DNA of 64,000 bases from Neonectria sp. B-13 (lineage: Eukaryota; Ascomycota; Sordariomycetes; Hypocreales; Nectriaceae), in contig NOKP01000052.1 of assembly GCA_002682825.1 (NCBI GenBank), positions 36,561 to 100,560 of the forward strand, written 5' to 3'. The notes under the pieces were generated by a model. That model was not told the origin of the DNA. It did not search any database and saw nothing but the letters and a program-made list of their open reading frames with translations. The translations under genes and the position numbers were made by a program. The number at the start of each line of letters is the position of its first letter. Position 1 is the stretch's first letter. Shown piece by piece: positions 12,800-25,953 of this stretch.

Positions 12800-13451
12800 A
12801 AGGGGACGCACACCACACATAATATCAGAGCATGAAACCCAAAACTCGTTTGCCACACCACAAAACCATGGAGTAAATGATATCAGGACAACACGGAACT
12901 TAATGGGGATGAGAGCATAGTGAGGGACGGAGGTGAACATCACGTTAGCCATCCCCACTGAGAACGGGAGCGGTTCGGATCAAAATAAAACAAGCAGATG
13001 AGGCCAGCACAGATAGACGTCTAATTCCGTTCCATAAGCTCATCATAGCTGTGAAAGAAAGCTCATGGATCATCATCCAATGAGTTCCTCCAGTTTCTAA
13101 ATCCAAGATTGGGTACTCTATTCTTCCATCCCCCACCAAGCCGTTAGGGGTGAGGACATTTCGTGGTATCTCCGGGCGCGCCTTGCTTGGTTCCTGCCTG
13201 CACTGCCACCAGGACAATGCCCATCTAAGACCGAAAGTAATTGTTCTAGCTGTCCAAAATGTATCCATAGCATTCAGGATACGTTGACTATATGTCTGTA
13301 TATATGTGAAAATGGTTCATGTCGTGAGATCGTTGCAAGTCGTGAGATGTGACATCCCCAGAGTGCTGCTGACCTTGCACTTGGATGCCAACTTGTTTTT
13401 GGGTTCTTTCATAGCGCCATGTAGGGCCTCTCCGCTCTTGTTGGTCGTAAA
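12800..13451. other. convergent 3' intergenic region
   Basis: 650 bp between the stop codons of the pyrophosphorylase (+) and the nucleotide-sugar transporter (-). Only 3' UTR-like, moderately AT-rich sequence is seen. Confidence 0.6.
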
Positions 13452-15136
13452 TCAGTCATCCCGCTTGATGTTGGTCCGACTTGGCTGTCGGGGCAGCATC
13501 GGGCTGTTGGGCCGACTGGTGGTCAAAGCAATGCTGGGGTCAAAGGGTGTGAGGCGGGCCCCGGCCGATCCACGTGGCGTGTACACTCGCTCAATGGTTG
13601 GCCTCTCAAATTTGGCGATTTTGATCGGAGCAGGGCGGTGAATACTACGCTCTGAGCTGCTGTAGATGTATGTGGACAGGAGGACAAACGAGGTGCCAAG
13701 AATAAACTATAACAATGACTTAGCACAGGTTCAAACAGGCAGCACGAAACTATAGCCAAGGACAGAAGCTTTACCGTGAATGTAACCGCAAAGTCGAAAA
13801 CAAAGACGCTGACCAAGAAACTGACGACAATGCTAATGCTTGTCGCAAAGTTCTTGACAATATTATCGGCATCGCGAATAACAACGCTACCAATCAGGCC
13901 ACCAGCAGCTTGCAGGATCACGGCGGTCCACACAACCCAGTTGTAGCCCTCAAAGAAGCCGTGCTCACTGATACCACTTCCGTCCTGCCAAATGACACCT
14001 CCCAAAAGTGCAGCAAAAAGGGAGTAAAAGCTCAGTTGGACGTTGCGAATCCACACACTGGCTTGAGTAGGGCTCTCCTTGAGGAGCTTCTCGAAGTAAA
14101 CACCGGTGAGGCCAGAAACAGCGGCGGCAACCAAGACAGAGGTGAGGCCGACGGAATAGTCCATCAGCGGGTCCGGGGGTGGCAAGTCGTGGTCAATTCC
14201 CTGGTAGGTAGCGGAGCGCTTGGAGAGACTACCCCCAGAAGCAGAGTCAACGGGGGCATGTCCCAGTTCATGCAGAGACCGAGGGAAGAAGTGGTCCGTC
14301 ATGTCTCGTAGGAAGGGAGAAGAGCCTGATGATGATTCGGATTGAGGCATGGAGACGATGCAAACACCGATAGTAAGGATGACAAGGGAGAGCCAGCGCT
14401 TAGGGCCGAGATGTCGGCGGAGAAGGGTGACACTGAAAATGGCGGTGATGAGGATCTAGACGATTGTCAGTTTTGCTTCGGGCCGAGCACAGACATTGCT
14501 ATGCGATTGAATCGCGAACATCAGATATGCGCCTTGCGCCCTAGGCGGACATACCTTGAGTTGATAGAGAATCTGAAAGTGGACGGCGTCGAGGTTACCG
14601 ACGGCAACATATTGCAACAGGTTCTGAAGTGTGTAGAAAGCAGCAATGAGGGCGAGCTTCCAACCATCGCCAGCGAAAACGGAGTTGTAGATTTGCTCGA
14701 AGAGGACGGTGGCGGGGGTGGTGGGTGCGAGCGTCTTTGAGGTTTCATAAATGGCGAGGGTGAGAGAGACGGCAAGTTTGATAATCTCATTGAGGAAGAC
14801 GGCAGTGGATGTGAAGTATCGGTGGTCGCCAGACGGGGGCATGACGCGGGAGTAGTGCATAATCTGTGGAAACACAGCTAGTTAGCATTGCCATGACCCT
14901 TAGAGGGGTGGTGAATGGGGCGCGTACCAAGATGAGAGCTGAATTTTGAAAGGTTAACTGCGACACAGAATTGTCAGTATTACGAACTCACTAGTAGGCC
15001 AAAGTTCGAGTCTCAAGGAGAACGAGAAATCGAGGGGACGCACCATGGTTAGCGACCACTGCTTCTTGTTGAGGCCTAGAAAAGTGCCCTGGCTGGACAG
15101 CGCGAGAGTGCGCGGGTATCTGTCGAGGATGGCCAT
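13452..15136 (-). CDS. nucleotide-sugar transporter (SLC35A-like, UDP-galactose/UDP-GlcNAc type)
   Basis: Five exons: 15136-15044, 14957-14928, 14863-14555, 14455-13775 and 13706-13452, giving 455 aa. Exon 2 is a 30-nt microexon (LTFQNSALIL) inside the first membrane segment. The protein has about ten membrane segments of the nucleotide-sugar transporter family (PF04142). Family hallmarks are YFTSTAVFLNEIIKL in TM2, NLDAVHFQILYQLKILITA, and GLTGVYFEKLLK followed by WIRNVQLSFYS. These proteins exchange UDP-sugars for UMP across the Golgi membrane. A 60-residue Ser/Pro/His-rich loop separates the halves, and a charged tail of about 75 aa follows the last TM. Exact sugar specificity (Gal versus GlcNAc) is not resolvable by eye. 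It is close to the GDP-mannose gene and the GT15-like gene. Confidence 0.9.
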
Positions 15137-18100
15137 GACGCAAACGACTCAGAGGAAAGTTGGTGTAGAAGGGAGCGTAAAGTGTACAACTGGTCGAGAG
15201 TGATTCGTTTTGACTTGGATCGGATGATTATTGGGTCGGGTCAATCAAAGCGACGTGCGTGCGCTTGCGATTGGGATGTCGACTGCAAATGCGACCGTTC
15301 TGCGCGTGCTTCTGTCGAGGTGTGTCGCAGACCCTGTTTGCTTCGTCCACGATCGGGCGTCGTCGAGGAATGCCGAAACTCGGAGAAGGCTCGCGATTGG
15401 CGAATTGATGGATGTCGATTTCTTTCAAGTGATCAGGGCCCCTCCGCAATCGCAACCCCGTGGTGTTGCCCAGGCTCAAGAGCCAACGACCTGTCCTTTC
15501 TCGATCCTCCGTTGGGTTCTGGTCTGCTCCCTGGATTTTCCGTGGTGGGCGAAGTTTGGCAGTGGCGACCGGGAGAATAGAATGCTAATGGATGAAGGAG
15601 AGTATCAATTTGGGTGAAGGAAGGGAGAATGAGAGGAAGAATGAGAGAGGAGCAGGTCGCACAAAGCTGGAAGGTGAAGAAGATGTAGAAAGAGGAGTCG
15701 TCAAAAGAGGCGTCACAAGGAGGCGTCAGAGGAGGGGAGGAGCAGCCTCGAAAAGGGCAAACGCGACGGGGGGGAACACGGAAGGAGCAACGCGAATGCA
15801 GATGTGAGCAGCAAATGCAGCCACTGCGGCGAGCCAGCCAGCCAGCGGCCAGGAAAGCGGACAGCTGCACGCCCTGTCGCACAAGCAGTTAAAGGCAAAG
15901 CAAGCAAGGACGCAAGGGTGCTCCGTAGGGCAAGGTCGGTCTGTCGGCCTTGTCTGTCGGACTCGGTCACATGTGGTTTGGGATGTTTGGTCGGGTCGTG
16001 GCCATGGTGGAGGTGCCGTCACCCGCTGGACTGCATCCTAGGTGCCTCGGTGCCCTATGGCTAGGGTGCTGTGGCCCTGTGGGTGGGTACTCTCCAGTGC
16101 TGGTGGCGGGCTGGGCAGGGGCAGGCCCGGCAGGTTTTAACCTTCCCCGACTTTTGGTTTTAGGGCCTTATGCGGTCCTCGGTCCTTACAGTGCAGCCCG
16201 ACGCAGGGCACACGTTGCAACCCTGCGTCCTGGTACCCGGGGCATTAACCCAGGGCATTAACCTAGGTCATGAAACTCCTGAACCTCTCAGGCTGACTCT
16301 GCTACAGTACGAATACCAAAGATACAGTATAGAATACGTGTCCTCTGTTCTCAAAAGTTTGTCATTTCCAGCGTCTACGTTCAGACAAAGCCTTAGCACT
16401 AAGTACTAGTCTAATCACCGCTCGCCTTTTGCACATCCCTATTTTCCAGGGCAAGGGGGCAGCAGGCATGGAGCAAAATGCCCGGGCCCCCTGTCCAGCC
16501 CTTTTTTTTTTTAAGGGCCGCTACCCCTGCTCTTGTCTTGTTCTTCTCCGCCAAAACTCGACCCGGGAGTGGTGGTCAAAGAGTCTTCCCGCCGGGTCCA
16601 AGAAAAGTTCACATCTGCGGCAGCGCTGTGACCGATCTAGACATGGCTCGCCTCCAGGTGAGATGGATGTAATGCAAAGGAGACACAGCAGAGACAGGAG
16701 CGAGTTTTCCCCCTGAGAGCGAAACGAACAACTAAAGGCTCCCCTCCCGCCCCTTGTTACGCAGTTGATCCAGCATCAGCCAGGTTTAAAGTCTAAGCCA
16801 CCCAGAGGCTGCTGAAAGGCAACTGAGCTGTCATCCCCTTCCATCCCCTCCCTTCTGAGTCAGCACTGTAATCCCCATTGTTCCCGAGGCTCTTTATCGT
16901 CTCCGCGCTGGAGTCTTGAGACATTGCAGGGCCGACCCTAGGTGGTTGGAGCCGACACCGCTGACGCCTTGATACACTGGCAGCTTTGTGTCAGAATGCC
17001 CCGACTCCGTCTCCGCCCCCGTCTCCGTCTCGTCCTCAAGCGCACCGTGCCTTTTTCTGCAATTACTGGGGAATGTGTAATTCGTCCCCCGCCATCTACC
17101 CCTCTCTTTCCATATCAACATGGTGTATTCAGCATCGACAGCCTGTGCTCTGTAGTGTATCGATTCGCAAGTACATGGTGTCTAGCCTCATCATGACCTT
17201 GCACCCAACTCAGTGCATCGCCCGCATAAATTTACTACTAGTAGAGGCCAGTAAAACCAGCCTGTGCACTTCCAAGATCCCATCATGCAAGCAGATGAGT
17301 CTTATTGGGTCCATATTTCTCCTTGAAGGACAGTGCGCTCACTGACTTGACGATACTCGACATCGGCTAACACTCAACTACACGGACTGTAATGTCTGTC
17401 GCCGATCCTCATCCACAACACCCCACAACTCAGATTATCTCTCGATCAATGACGTGCTTCGAACATCACATCGCCAAACGCCTGTACTGTAGATTTCCCC
17501 TCTCTTTAGCGGTCGGTTAGCTAAAGTCCCGTGCCTAGGTAGGGATTGAATCCCATCTCACTTGACTTGCCCCATGTCCTTGAGAAGAGGCACGGGACTG
17601 GGTTGCGCTACCCAACCACCAAACCCACCACGTGCCCAATAATGCTCTTTCCAGTCAGCACTCTTATCAAAAAGATCATCCAGCTTAGGTTACACCGATT
17701 CTTGTCTGTTCCATTTCACTTCCCACTCACCGTCCGTCTAAACCGCGGTCGAACCGCCGTGGTGACATCATTCTCCATTGCATCTCCCATCTCATTGTTC
17801 CACCACCCGCGCCAGGTCACTACCGCGTGTATGGCGTCATAATGTACGATGCTTCGGCGCATTCCCTCGCCATCTGTCTTACCGCAGCCGCGTCCTACCA
17901 AGTGACGTAGGTCTGCATGGCTGCAAGGCACGAGACCACGCAGCCGCCATCCGGCTGTCCGTCCAGCCACCCATCCGTTCCTTTGTGCCTACATGTTGTC
18001 GACACGCGGACAAGCCAGTCCGGCCGCCGCATTCTGTACTACAGTCAACGACATCGTCGGCCTCAACTCGCAACGTTGTCGACTTGTAAGACATCAGCTA

Positions 18101-18302
18101 GCCATGCACTACCTCCTCACCGCTACATTTGACATCCATAAACTTGTCAATCTTCCATTTTGTGCCCCTCAACCTGAGAGACGTCACGCTTAATTGCTCC
18201 TCGTAAACACACGAAACCTTCAGTCATCATTGTCATCTCCCCACCGCTATCTTGACTCATAATATCGTGCCTCTGTCTGTACAACGCATTCCAGGAGATT
18301 TC
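15137..18302. other. intergenic region (3.2 kb)
   Basis: Promoter of the nucleotide-sugar transporter (15137 to about 15900) and 3' flank of the GT15-like gene (about 17900-18302). A homopolymer T run lies at 16501-16511. The open frames seen are short, on opposing strands and low in complexity; I find no gene to support. Confidence 0.5.
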
Positions 18303-19711
18303 TCAGGCGAGGGAAAAGTTACGCTCATCAATGACCGTGTTCCCCGACATCAGGCCCGGAATGGCTTCCTGCCTCTCGATGTCACGAGCCATCAGCTCCC
18401 AACAAGCCAACCAGATGGCCAAGATCTCCTTGGCATCCCTCATCAACTCTGCCTTGTTGGTCGAGTTTTCAGTACGGTGAGCGCTGTCTTTGAAGTCGAT
18501 GTCAGGGTCGAGTGTCGCTTCCGGCTGGCTTGGCCGATCCTCTTGGCGAGCTCGAAATCTCGTTCCCTTGCCAAAGTTCAAGATACTCTGCCGTGGCAGG
18601 AACATGCTAGCACTAAGTGTGTGCACCGGCACGTCTTTGAATGGGTGATGATAGAAATCTGCGCTGTCGAGATGTTCGAAGAACGCCGCATGGTTGGGGC
18701 TGCGGAACAAAGCTAGAGATCCAATCTCAAATGTCGGGTAAATGTCACTTATCCAAGACGTAAACGCCGAGGTCAGTGAGGATATCATATCGTCGCCTCC
18801 ATCGGTGTCACCATCAAAGTCATCCTGAGGCAAAGTCGTCTCCGAGCGGCTTGCAAGGCTTGGGCGGCCCTCCTAGATGACCCGCTGCCTCGACTTGCGT
18901 GAGCCTTCATAATCCAGTAGTTTCTCGTCCTCTTTCATTCCAGAAGACCAGGTCTCTGCATGTGAGTTATCGAATAGCCACGATACATCTGCTTCTTCGT
19001 GGAGAAGGTCCGGGTGCTTATCAATGAACGACCTGATTTGAGGCGATAGAGCTCGCAAGTTCGTCTCAGCAAGAGCGTCGCGATGGAAGCCGTACTTGAT
19101 TCCGTTATCTCGCATGAAGCGAAATACGTCGAAGTCGATGTCATGGGTGAGCTGCGTCTATTCACTGTTATTAGCCATCGAGAGACCTCTCGGGGTAGCT
19201 GCCAAGCACATCAGTTACTCACGCCAGGCTCGACCCTCCAGAACCAGTCGTAGTCCTTCAACCGCTTCTCGCTAGCAAAGAGGCCCGAGTTCCAGCGGTA
19301 CCTCTGTCGAGCATCGACAGGAGTCTCGGGGTCAACACCGTAGTTCAGTTCGTCGTGAGAGGAAGCGCAGCGACGATCATGGTCAACCAAGCCTGGAACA
19401 TTCCAATGCTCGTCGGGGATGACCTCGTAGATACAGGTGGCGCTGGTGGCATTTGAAGTCAAGCGCTTGAAGTCTTCGCTGAGTTCGCGAGTGCTGAAGA
19501 AGATCCAGTGATACCTGTAGCGGCTGTTAAACTGATCCTCAAGCTGACGCATGGAAAAGATCATGGCAGGGAGATCGAAGTCATAGGCGAGTGTCACTAG
19601 GGCTGCGCGCGGGGCTGGGTCAGAGGGACCCAGGCCGTGGATGAGGGTCGGGATATGGAGCAAGAAGCTGATCCACGCCCATAGCGGGAGGGATAACACC
19701 CGCTTGACCAT
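18303..19711 (-). CDS. GT15 alpha-1,2-mannosyltransferase-like (KRE2/KTR family), interrupted by an in-frame TAG
   Basis: Exon 1 is 19711-19223, intron 19222-19158 (GTGAGT...TAG), then a frame from 19157 to 18303 broken by TAG at 18875-18873. Exon 1 has a type II signal-anchor (about residues 5-25) and KTR-family motifs PRAALVTLA, YHWIFFSTRE, WNSGLFA and YDWFWRVEPG. Exon 2 gives DIDFDVFRFMRDN and YGF. After the stop the same frame continues with family sequence: FEIG, then FFEHLD and DVPVHTLSASMFLP. Such enzymes extend O- and N-linked mannans in the Golgi. The stop could lie in an intron: a 45-nt, frame-preserving candidate runs 18894-18850 (GTCGAG...CAAG), but its donor is weak. Otherwise this is a decaying paralogue. 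The normal acceptor motif before FE (YN-x-C-x-F-x-SNFE) is degraded here. Confidence 0.7.
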
Positions 19712-21131
19712 AGTGAAGGGTTTCCAATGGTGTTGGCAAAATTGAAAGGAGCGTGAGAGGCACAGAGGGCCGAAGTTCAAAGGCGGGAGAGACAGGGAAA
19801 GGGCAAATGAAAGGAGGGTCGTGTTCAGTGTCGGGGCAAGACTGTCGTGTCGAACGCACCAAGAGACTCGTCTGTATTCGAAGGGAGTGAAAGGAAACAA
19901 AGTCAGAGACAAGGTGGTGGATTAGAAAGAGTGGTAGAAGTAAAGGCTGAACTGGAAGTTGAAGTTGACCTTGAAGTTGAAAGCAGGAGGAAGATCAGAA
20001 GTAGAAGTTGCGGAAGAAGAATTCAGGGAAAAGAATATAAGAGGTGTGAGGTTGGAAACATGTGAGGGTTGAGGATTGAGGACGGGCATGTGAGCCCCAG
20101 CAAAGAAAGGCCTTATTGTTCAGGACGCGAGAAAAGGAGGAAGGCCTCCGCTGGCAACGGAGGCAGCCGGTGGCAGGTGCGAGACGGGTGTACAAACAAT
20201 GGACAATGTTTGGACCAGCTGGCACTCGCTGATAGTAGCCAAGCCAAGCCCCCTTCGTCGTCCGAGTTCAGCCGATCCGCAGAAGGAGACTGATGCGCTG
20301 GAATCTCACAGACAATAGGTAGGTACTTTAGGGCAAGTGAGTAGCCTTGAACCAGCGAGCAGCAAGAGCATTCGTGGAATCGAACCTTGAGCCGGGGCCC
20401 TGCCTCAAGAAGAAGCGTCGCTTTTGGCAAGGAGATCCGTTTCGAGAGAGAGGGGTGCTTCACAATAGCAAGTTGACTAGCCCATTCAGCCAGTCAGCCC
20501 CGAAGAGACAATAGGCGTGATGCCTCAAAAGAGCAAAGGCCCAAATCCTGGAAGCTGCCGGTGTTGACAATAGCAACGAGCCTCCTCTAGAAGGGAATAG
20601 AGTAAAAGGATAGCAAGGAGAATGCCCAAGCAAATACCGTGGGGGTCGCACACGTCGTTGAGTCTGCTGACCCTTTTGTCGCGTTGGTAGTGGAAAGGGG
20701 AAGAAAACGAGGCAGGCTTGGGTTGCACTGCGGCTCCAAGCAAGCGTGACGCGAGAATGAATAACAGATCAGCAAGGAATCACTGCAATAACTGAAAAGC
20801 CGACAGCCAAGAGCCTAGAACCCTCACCGCCATCTCAACAATCTCAAGCACATACCTTTGCCAGCAATCACACATCACCTGGTCGAGTTACTTGATCACA
20901 AACATCTCACCAACAAGCACAACACCACGCCATCATCATCACAGGCTATCATTAATACAGAAACATACAGTTCTCTATACCCGCATACAGCCAAAAACTC
21001 TGTCTCTCCCAATCTCAAACATCGTCCAAGAAATATCCCCAACGCCGGTCACGTCATGTCGGCAGGCCATGTCCCGGTCTGCCCATCCACCAACATGTAC
21101 TGGTACTGATACACGGATTGTGATACAACCC
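19712..21131. other. intergenic region (1.4 kb)
   Basis: Promoter of the GT15-like gene, including a GAAGTTGA-repetitive stretch near 19938-19982, and the 3' flank of the HIR1 gene. No further gene is seen. Confidence 0.5.
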
Positions 21132-24100
21132 TCACGTCTCTATGTCCATCGACTCCACGTCGACTGATCCATCCTCCAGGTCCAAGTCCAAAACCCTCGC
21201 GTACTGCAGAGTCAACCGTTGTAATTCGCGGAATTTTCCTGTCAATCTGTTAGTGTATTGCGCGACTAGCCAGCATCGTTATCAACGTACCGAGAATCAT
21301 CACCACCCCTTTGAGTAACTCTTTTCGATCCCATCCACAAATCTCACCCTCCTTGCTGTACCACCCTCGTCCAGCATCCTTATCAGCGACATTGTCCTTA
21401 TCTTCCAGGATGCCGCCAATGAGACTGTTGAGGAGCTCTTCCACTTTTTCCCGCGCAGCCTCTGCTCCAAGTCGCTTCGCATACATAAAGAGATATAGTC
21501 GGAACTCCTCCCTCGACCCCAGTTGCATGGCACCGGCGACTCGGTTCTCCAAGTGAGCGATGCTGATGCTGCTCTCCAAACCCTCAGCTTCCTTACGCTG
21601 AACGAGCATCTTGATAATGCGCTGCAGGCCATATGACCGGCCCTTGAGCAGGAACTCGTTGGTTGTGTGACGCTCCAGGAAGGGGATGACGCCAGAGGAG
21701 ACTGTCGCTTTGGTCGAGTCCTTGTCTTTACTGTCCTTTGAAGCCGGGCCCACTGCGGTAGACTGCAGGGCAGATATGGAGGAGTCGTTAGAGTTCCAGT
21801 ACTGGGACCCGACTGCCCACCAGGCTTCACTGAGCCGCTGCCAGGTGTACATCTCTCGAGCGTAATAGTAGCCATCGCCATTGGTGAGGGTTACGACAAT
21901 ATGTCCTGTAGAGTTGAGATGCGCAGAGGTGACACCAGGACCTGGGGTTGCAGTGTGCTGGTTCAAGGAGGTGGTGGCAACATCCAAGATTGCTCCAAGG
22001 GAGACCGGCGGATGCGGCGAGGACTGGGTCTTGAGATCCCAAACCTGCGCCAGACCCATGGCAGTGATGCAGAGAAGCCAATGGTCGCGGCATTCGAGGA
22101 TGACTGGCTGTGATTCCAACACCATGGGGTTGAGCAACCTCCTTCCAGCGGGAGTCCAAGTGTGGATAGATCCATCCTCGCAAGCCACTGCCCAGAAGTT
22201 TTTGTTGGCTGTCACTAAGATGATGGCCCGGGGCAAGAATTCCTGCCACAACAACGCGCCTCTCTTGGTAACCATGACATGTGAGGGATCTCGCGGGTTG
22301 ACGTCATTCTTGGCTTCCAGAATGAAATTCTCCGAGATCCTGGACGCATCTTCGAGCGAGCTCTCTTCCTGCAGAATGCCACGCTCAAGTGGCCGAAGGA
22401 TGTGTGATCGAATCCTGGGCACGGCTAGCCTAACCTGGGAGAAGGATATCGACGGGTTAAGAACGGCTGGTCGGAGAAATTCAGGGGTTGGCACAACACC
22501 GTTTTGGACGGGCACGAGTGCAGCAGGCTCTGCGCCGTCTGTGCCGTTGGTAAGAATGGGCGTCGGGCCTGTAGAAACTCGCTTAGCAGCAGGCTCTTCC
22601 TCATCCTCAGCTCCTGTCGAGGCCATTCGCCTCTTGTTCCCGAGAAGCATGGACGCGATGCCTCCCTTGGGCAGCCCATCGAACGGCTTCGTAAGGTCAA
22701 GGATGGTTTGCGGAGCCTCGTTTTGATTCGTCTTGGCCGTGGCGGATCCGACCAACTGAGTTTGAGGCAACGAGGATTGACCAGTTCCCGATGATGAGAC
22801 CAGCAAGGGCGCAACTCGCTTCTTGCCATCCTTGCCAATTGTGACTCTCGACTTGAGCTCCTTAACGCGCTCAGCAGTCTTGTCTGCGGCCTCTTCTGCC
22901 TTCTTCTCGGACTCCGCTTGGCCATTTGTCGCGGCAGGCTTGGCGGTCGTTGAGCTTGCCTTGGTGCCATTGGCAGCGGGTGTCGACTCCTTGGTGGATT
23001 CTGACGCAAAGTCACCCATCAAGGCGCCCATCCTTGACTCGGCGGCCCTCGACTCGCCTTCTTTGCTTTGGTTCTCCAGCATCAAACCATCCACATCCTC
23101 AACAATGCCCATCCCCTTCCGAGACACACCGTACTTTTGCAGCGCCTTGTCGTTTTCCTCGGGTTGTGCCACCCATCCTAACTCTCCTTCTCCAAACTTT
23201 ACCACGACTATACTTCCGTCGAGACTCGCGGCAAACAGGGTCTGGCCATCGGGGGTCCAGGCCAGGTCAGATATTGACTTGCCAGCCAGGTCCTGGAGAA
23301 CAACAACCGGCCTGGACGTGTTGGTATTCCAGATACTGAGCGTCTTATCTTGGCCAGCCGATGCAATGACGGTGACGAGCTGCCCACCATGCGCGTTGGT
23401 GGTGTCATCCTTGTCCGGCTGCACGGTGTGAAATAGTCGGGGAGAGAACATGCAGACCTCAGTGGGCGCCTCGTGTCCAATCAGATTGATCTCGCTGTCC
23501 CATCTGCTTCGTTCGATGATAGCGACGGAGCTGACGGGGCCGTTTACAGCATTGGCGGCGGCGATATGGTTTCCGTCGGGGGACCAGGAGCATCGGCGAA
23601 AGTAGGTAGTGAGGGGCGAGCTCTTGAAGGGCGAGCTGATGGTGGTCTCGAGGACAAAATTGTTGACCATGTCGTGCTGGGTCGCATTGGGGGCCGGGGA
23701 GGTGAAGCGGAAGATCTTGATGGTTCGGTCATCGCTCGCGGTGGCAAAGAACTTGTTGGCCGGGTCAAAGGTGATACCCTTGACATGGCTCTGGTGGGCG
23801 GAAAGCGTCTTGAGCTTCTCGAAGGTGTAGCCGGACCAGACGACGACCTTGGAGTCGAGTCCAACAGAGACGAGAAGGGTAGAGTCGTGGGACCAGGCAA
23901 GATCCTGAATATCGTTATCGTGGCCGATGAGACGTTTGTACGTCTTCCAATTCTCAACGGGAGGAGGCTCATTGGTGCCAAAGGTAGCGGCGGGAGGGCC
24001 CTTGTCGAGATGATAGACACAGATGATCTTGTCGTCGGCGCCGCTGGCGAGGTAGCGACCGTTGGGGGAGAAGCGGACGGAGTGGATGGTGCCGAGGTGA

Positions 24101-24303
24101 TGGCTCATGTGGCAGAGCTGGCGCGGCTTGCTGTAGTCGGGGTTGTTGGCGTTGTAGACGGCCTCGGTGGACCAGATGCGGACGTGGCCGTCGCCGCCAG
24201 CGGTCGCGAGGCGCTTGCCATCGGGGGAGACGTGGCAGCTGTAGACCTCAAAGTCCTTCTGTTCGCCACTATGGCTTAGCCATGAGGGCTTGATGAGATG
24301 CAT
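21132..24303 (-). CDS. HIR1: histone regulatory protein HIR1 (HIRA family)
   Basis: Two exons: 24303-21291 and 21238-21132, giving 1039 aa. Residues about 1-380 hold WD40 repeats in a beta-propeller (opening MHLIKPSWLSHSG, then GDGHVRIW, ASGADDKIICVY and others). An HIRA B-motif (TIGKDGKKRVAPLL) lies near residue 490; this is the segment that binds Asf1 in the family. A conserved HIRA C-terminal domain runs from about residue 630. HIR1 is a subunit of the HIR complex, which deposits H3-H4 independently of replication and represses histone genes. The start is placed at the conserved MHLIKPSW even though an in-frame ATG lies 330 nt upstream, because that leader is low-complexity Pro/Ser/Thr sequence. 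The last 52-nt intron splits codon phase 1 and yields the tail LQYARVLDLDLE. Confidence 0.95.
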
Positions 24304-25953
24304 GGCGATGGCGGCGGCCGGGGCAGGGCGAGCCACATGGGCGACGGGAGACGGGCGGAGAGTGCGTGTGCGCAGTCGCGGATGTTGGCGGAGACGTTCG
24401 CGAAGCTGGAGACGAGGGTTGAAAGTTGGGAAGTGAAGATGCGGTGGTGACGGCGATGGGAGAAGAAGTGGTGGTTGTGGTTGGCGATGATTGGGTCGTG
24501 GTGGTGATGGAGATGGTGACAGATCCAAAATTGTTTGGTGGTGAGGTCGGGTGAGTGACGCGCTGCGCTGCGGTGTTGTCGCGTCGGGTTTTTTTAGAAG
24601 CCAAGCAAAGCCGTGACTTTTCGGGGGGTTCAATCAATCAGAACAAGGGACTGCTTAGACTGCCTGTTTGTGTGTCGAATGCGCCGCTCACACACTAAAA
24701 CCGAGCTACTACAGGTACCTGTCACTGCATGAAGCCGCCAACTTTGGTACATACTCACTCACTACGGAGTACTGCTACTAGTAGTAGTACTGAACCAGTA
24801 GAAGAGCGGGTACGTACGTACCTCTTGTCTGGTCGGCCAGGGTCCTCACGGAGCTCCGGGGTGCCAGCTTCGCAGCTTTCCCCACGGTAGAATTCGACAC
24901 GACGAGGCTGTGATTGGAGAGTCGGATTAACTCCACAGCAGCTCGTTCCGTTCCTCGACAACACAGCAGCGAGCACACGAAGAAGACGGGAGAATGCCAT
25001 GTGATCAGTCTTCTGTGAGCTTAACTGTCAGAGATTTTCGAGCGTGTCACATATTCCCTTCACATTTTCTTTCAGTACGACTCACTCGTTGTAGACCGAC
25101 TTGCAAAATCTCCAATGGCTTTGTCGCCGAGGACAGGTCACGCACGGGTCACGGGTCACGGGTCACGGGTCACTTTGCTCTGTCTCAGTCTCACAGCTCA
25201 CAGCTCACAGCGAGATTTCGAACTGAGGCGACTGCGCTCACAGCAAGACTACCATTCACCGGTCCGGAATTATGAATTAGCAGGTCCCGTTGACCTGATT
25301 CTACTAGATCGTTTGTCCTAGGGGATGAATGGTTCCACCATTGTGGTCGCCTGGTCCAGGATGAGGCGGAGATGGCCTCAATGCGAACGAGTTGGCGACT
25401 CGAGAGCGGCAACACAAGTTCTAACTTCGCACGCTAATTGACATCTTTCGCATGTTTCCGGCTTCTACTTTGGTCCACATACAGTTGGATCAGTGATTCA
25501 GAAAGTGCTGTCCCCAACCAACTTCTGCAGTTTGGGAACAACGACATTTTACATTTCCAACGACAGACACCACACCAACAACCCTTTTCCAGATGTGTTC
25601 GATGAACGAACTACACAACCCCTTGTCCAACAGGCACATTCCAGGATTTATGTCTTGTTTCTTCGCATCCAGTCACACCAGCTAGGTTTGTTCCGTCCTG
25701 TTCAAAGACTGGACAACAATATCCCCATCTTGCTCCACTGCATCGTGAACATGGACATTGAATGGCTGCACAGTCGACCGCTGTTCTCTCTTACCGGTTC
25801 ACTGTAACTACATTTCATTCAAGACATTCATAGGTATATAGTCCGAGTCATGTGCCCTTTTTCCGGGTTGATTTGACCTCAAACACCATCACTTGACCTG
25901 TCACACTTTCACTGAGACCAGCATTTCCTCTTTACTGCCACTCACTCATCAAC
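24304..25953. other. divergent promoter region with heptamer repeats
   Basis: 1.65 kb between the HIR1 and amidoligase starts. It contains a CTACTAGTAGTAG near-palindrome (about 24773-24790), (ACGGGTC)x4 at 25144-25171 and (CTCACAG)x3 at 25190-25210. No gene is supported. Confidence 0.55.
25144..25210. repeat. two heptamer tandem repeats, (ACGGGTC)x4 and (CTCACAG)x3
   Basis: Exact copies at 25144-25171 and 25190-25210, separated by 18 nt, upstream of the amidoligase gene. Confidence 0.9.

Noticed and set aside
20340..20460. tRNA-like T-loop (GGTTCGATTCC on the minus strand)
   Set aside because: The flanking bases do not form a T-stem, and no D-arm, anticodon arm or acceptor stem can be built.
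24304..24633. 110-residue N-terminal extension of HIR1
   Set aside because: Low-complexity Pro/Ser/Thr leader, while the family begins at MHLIKPSW.
24772..24792. CTACTAGTAGTAG near-palindrome as a terminal inverted repeat
   Set aside because: No matching partner copy or transposase nearby; short and probably fortuitous.
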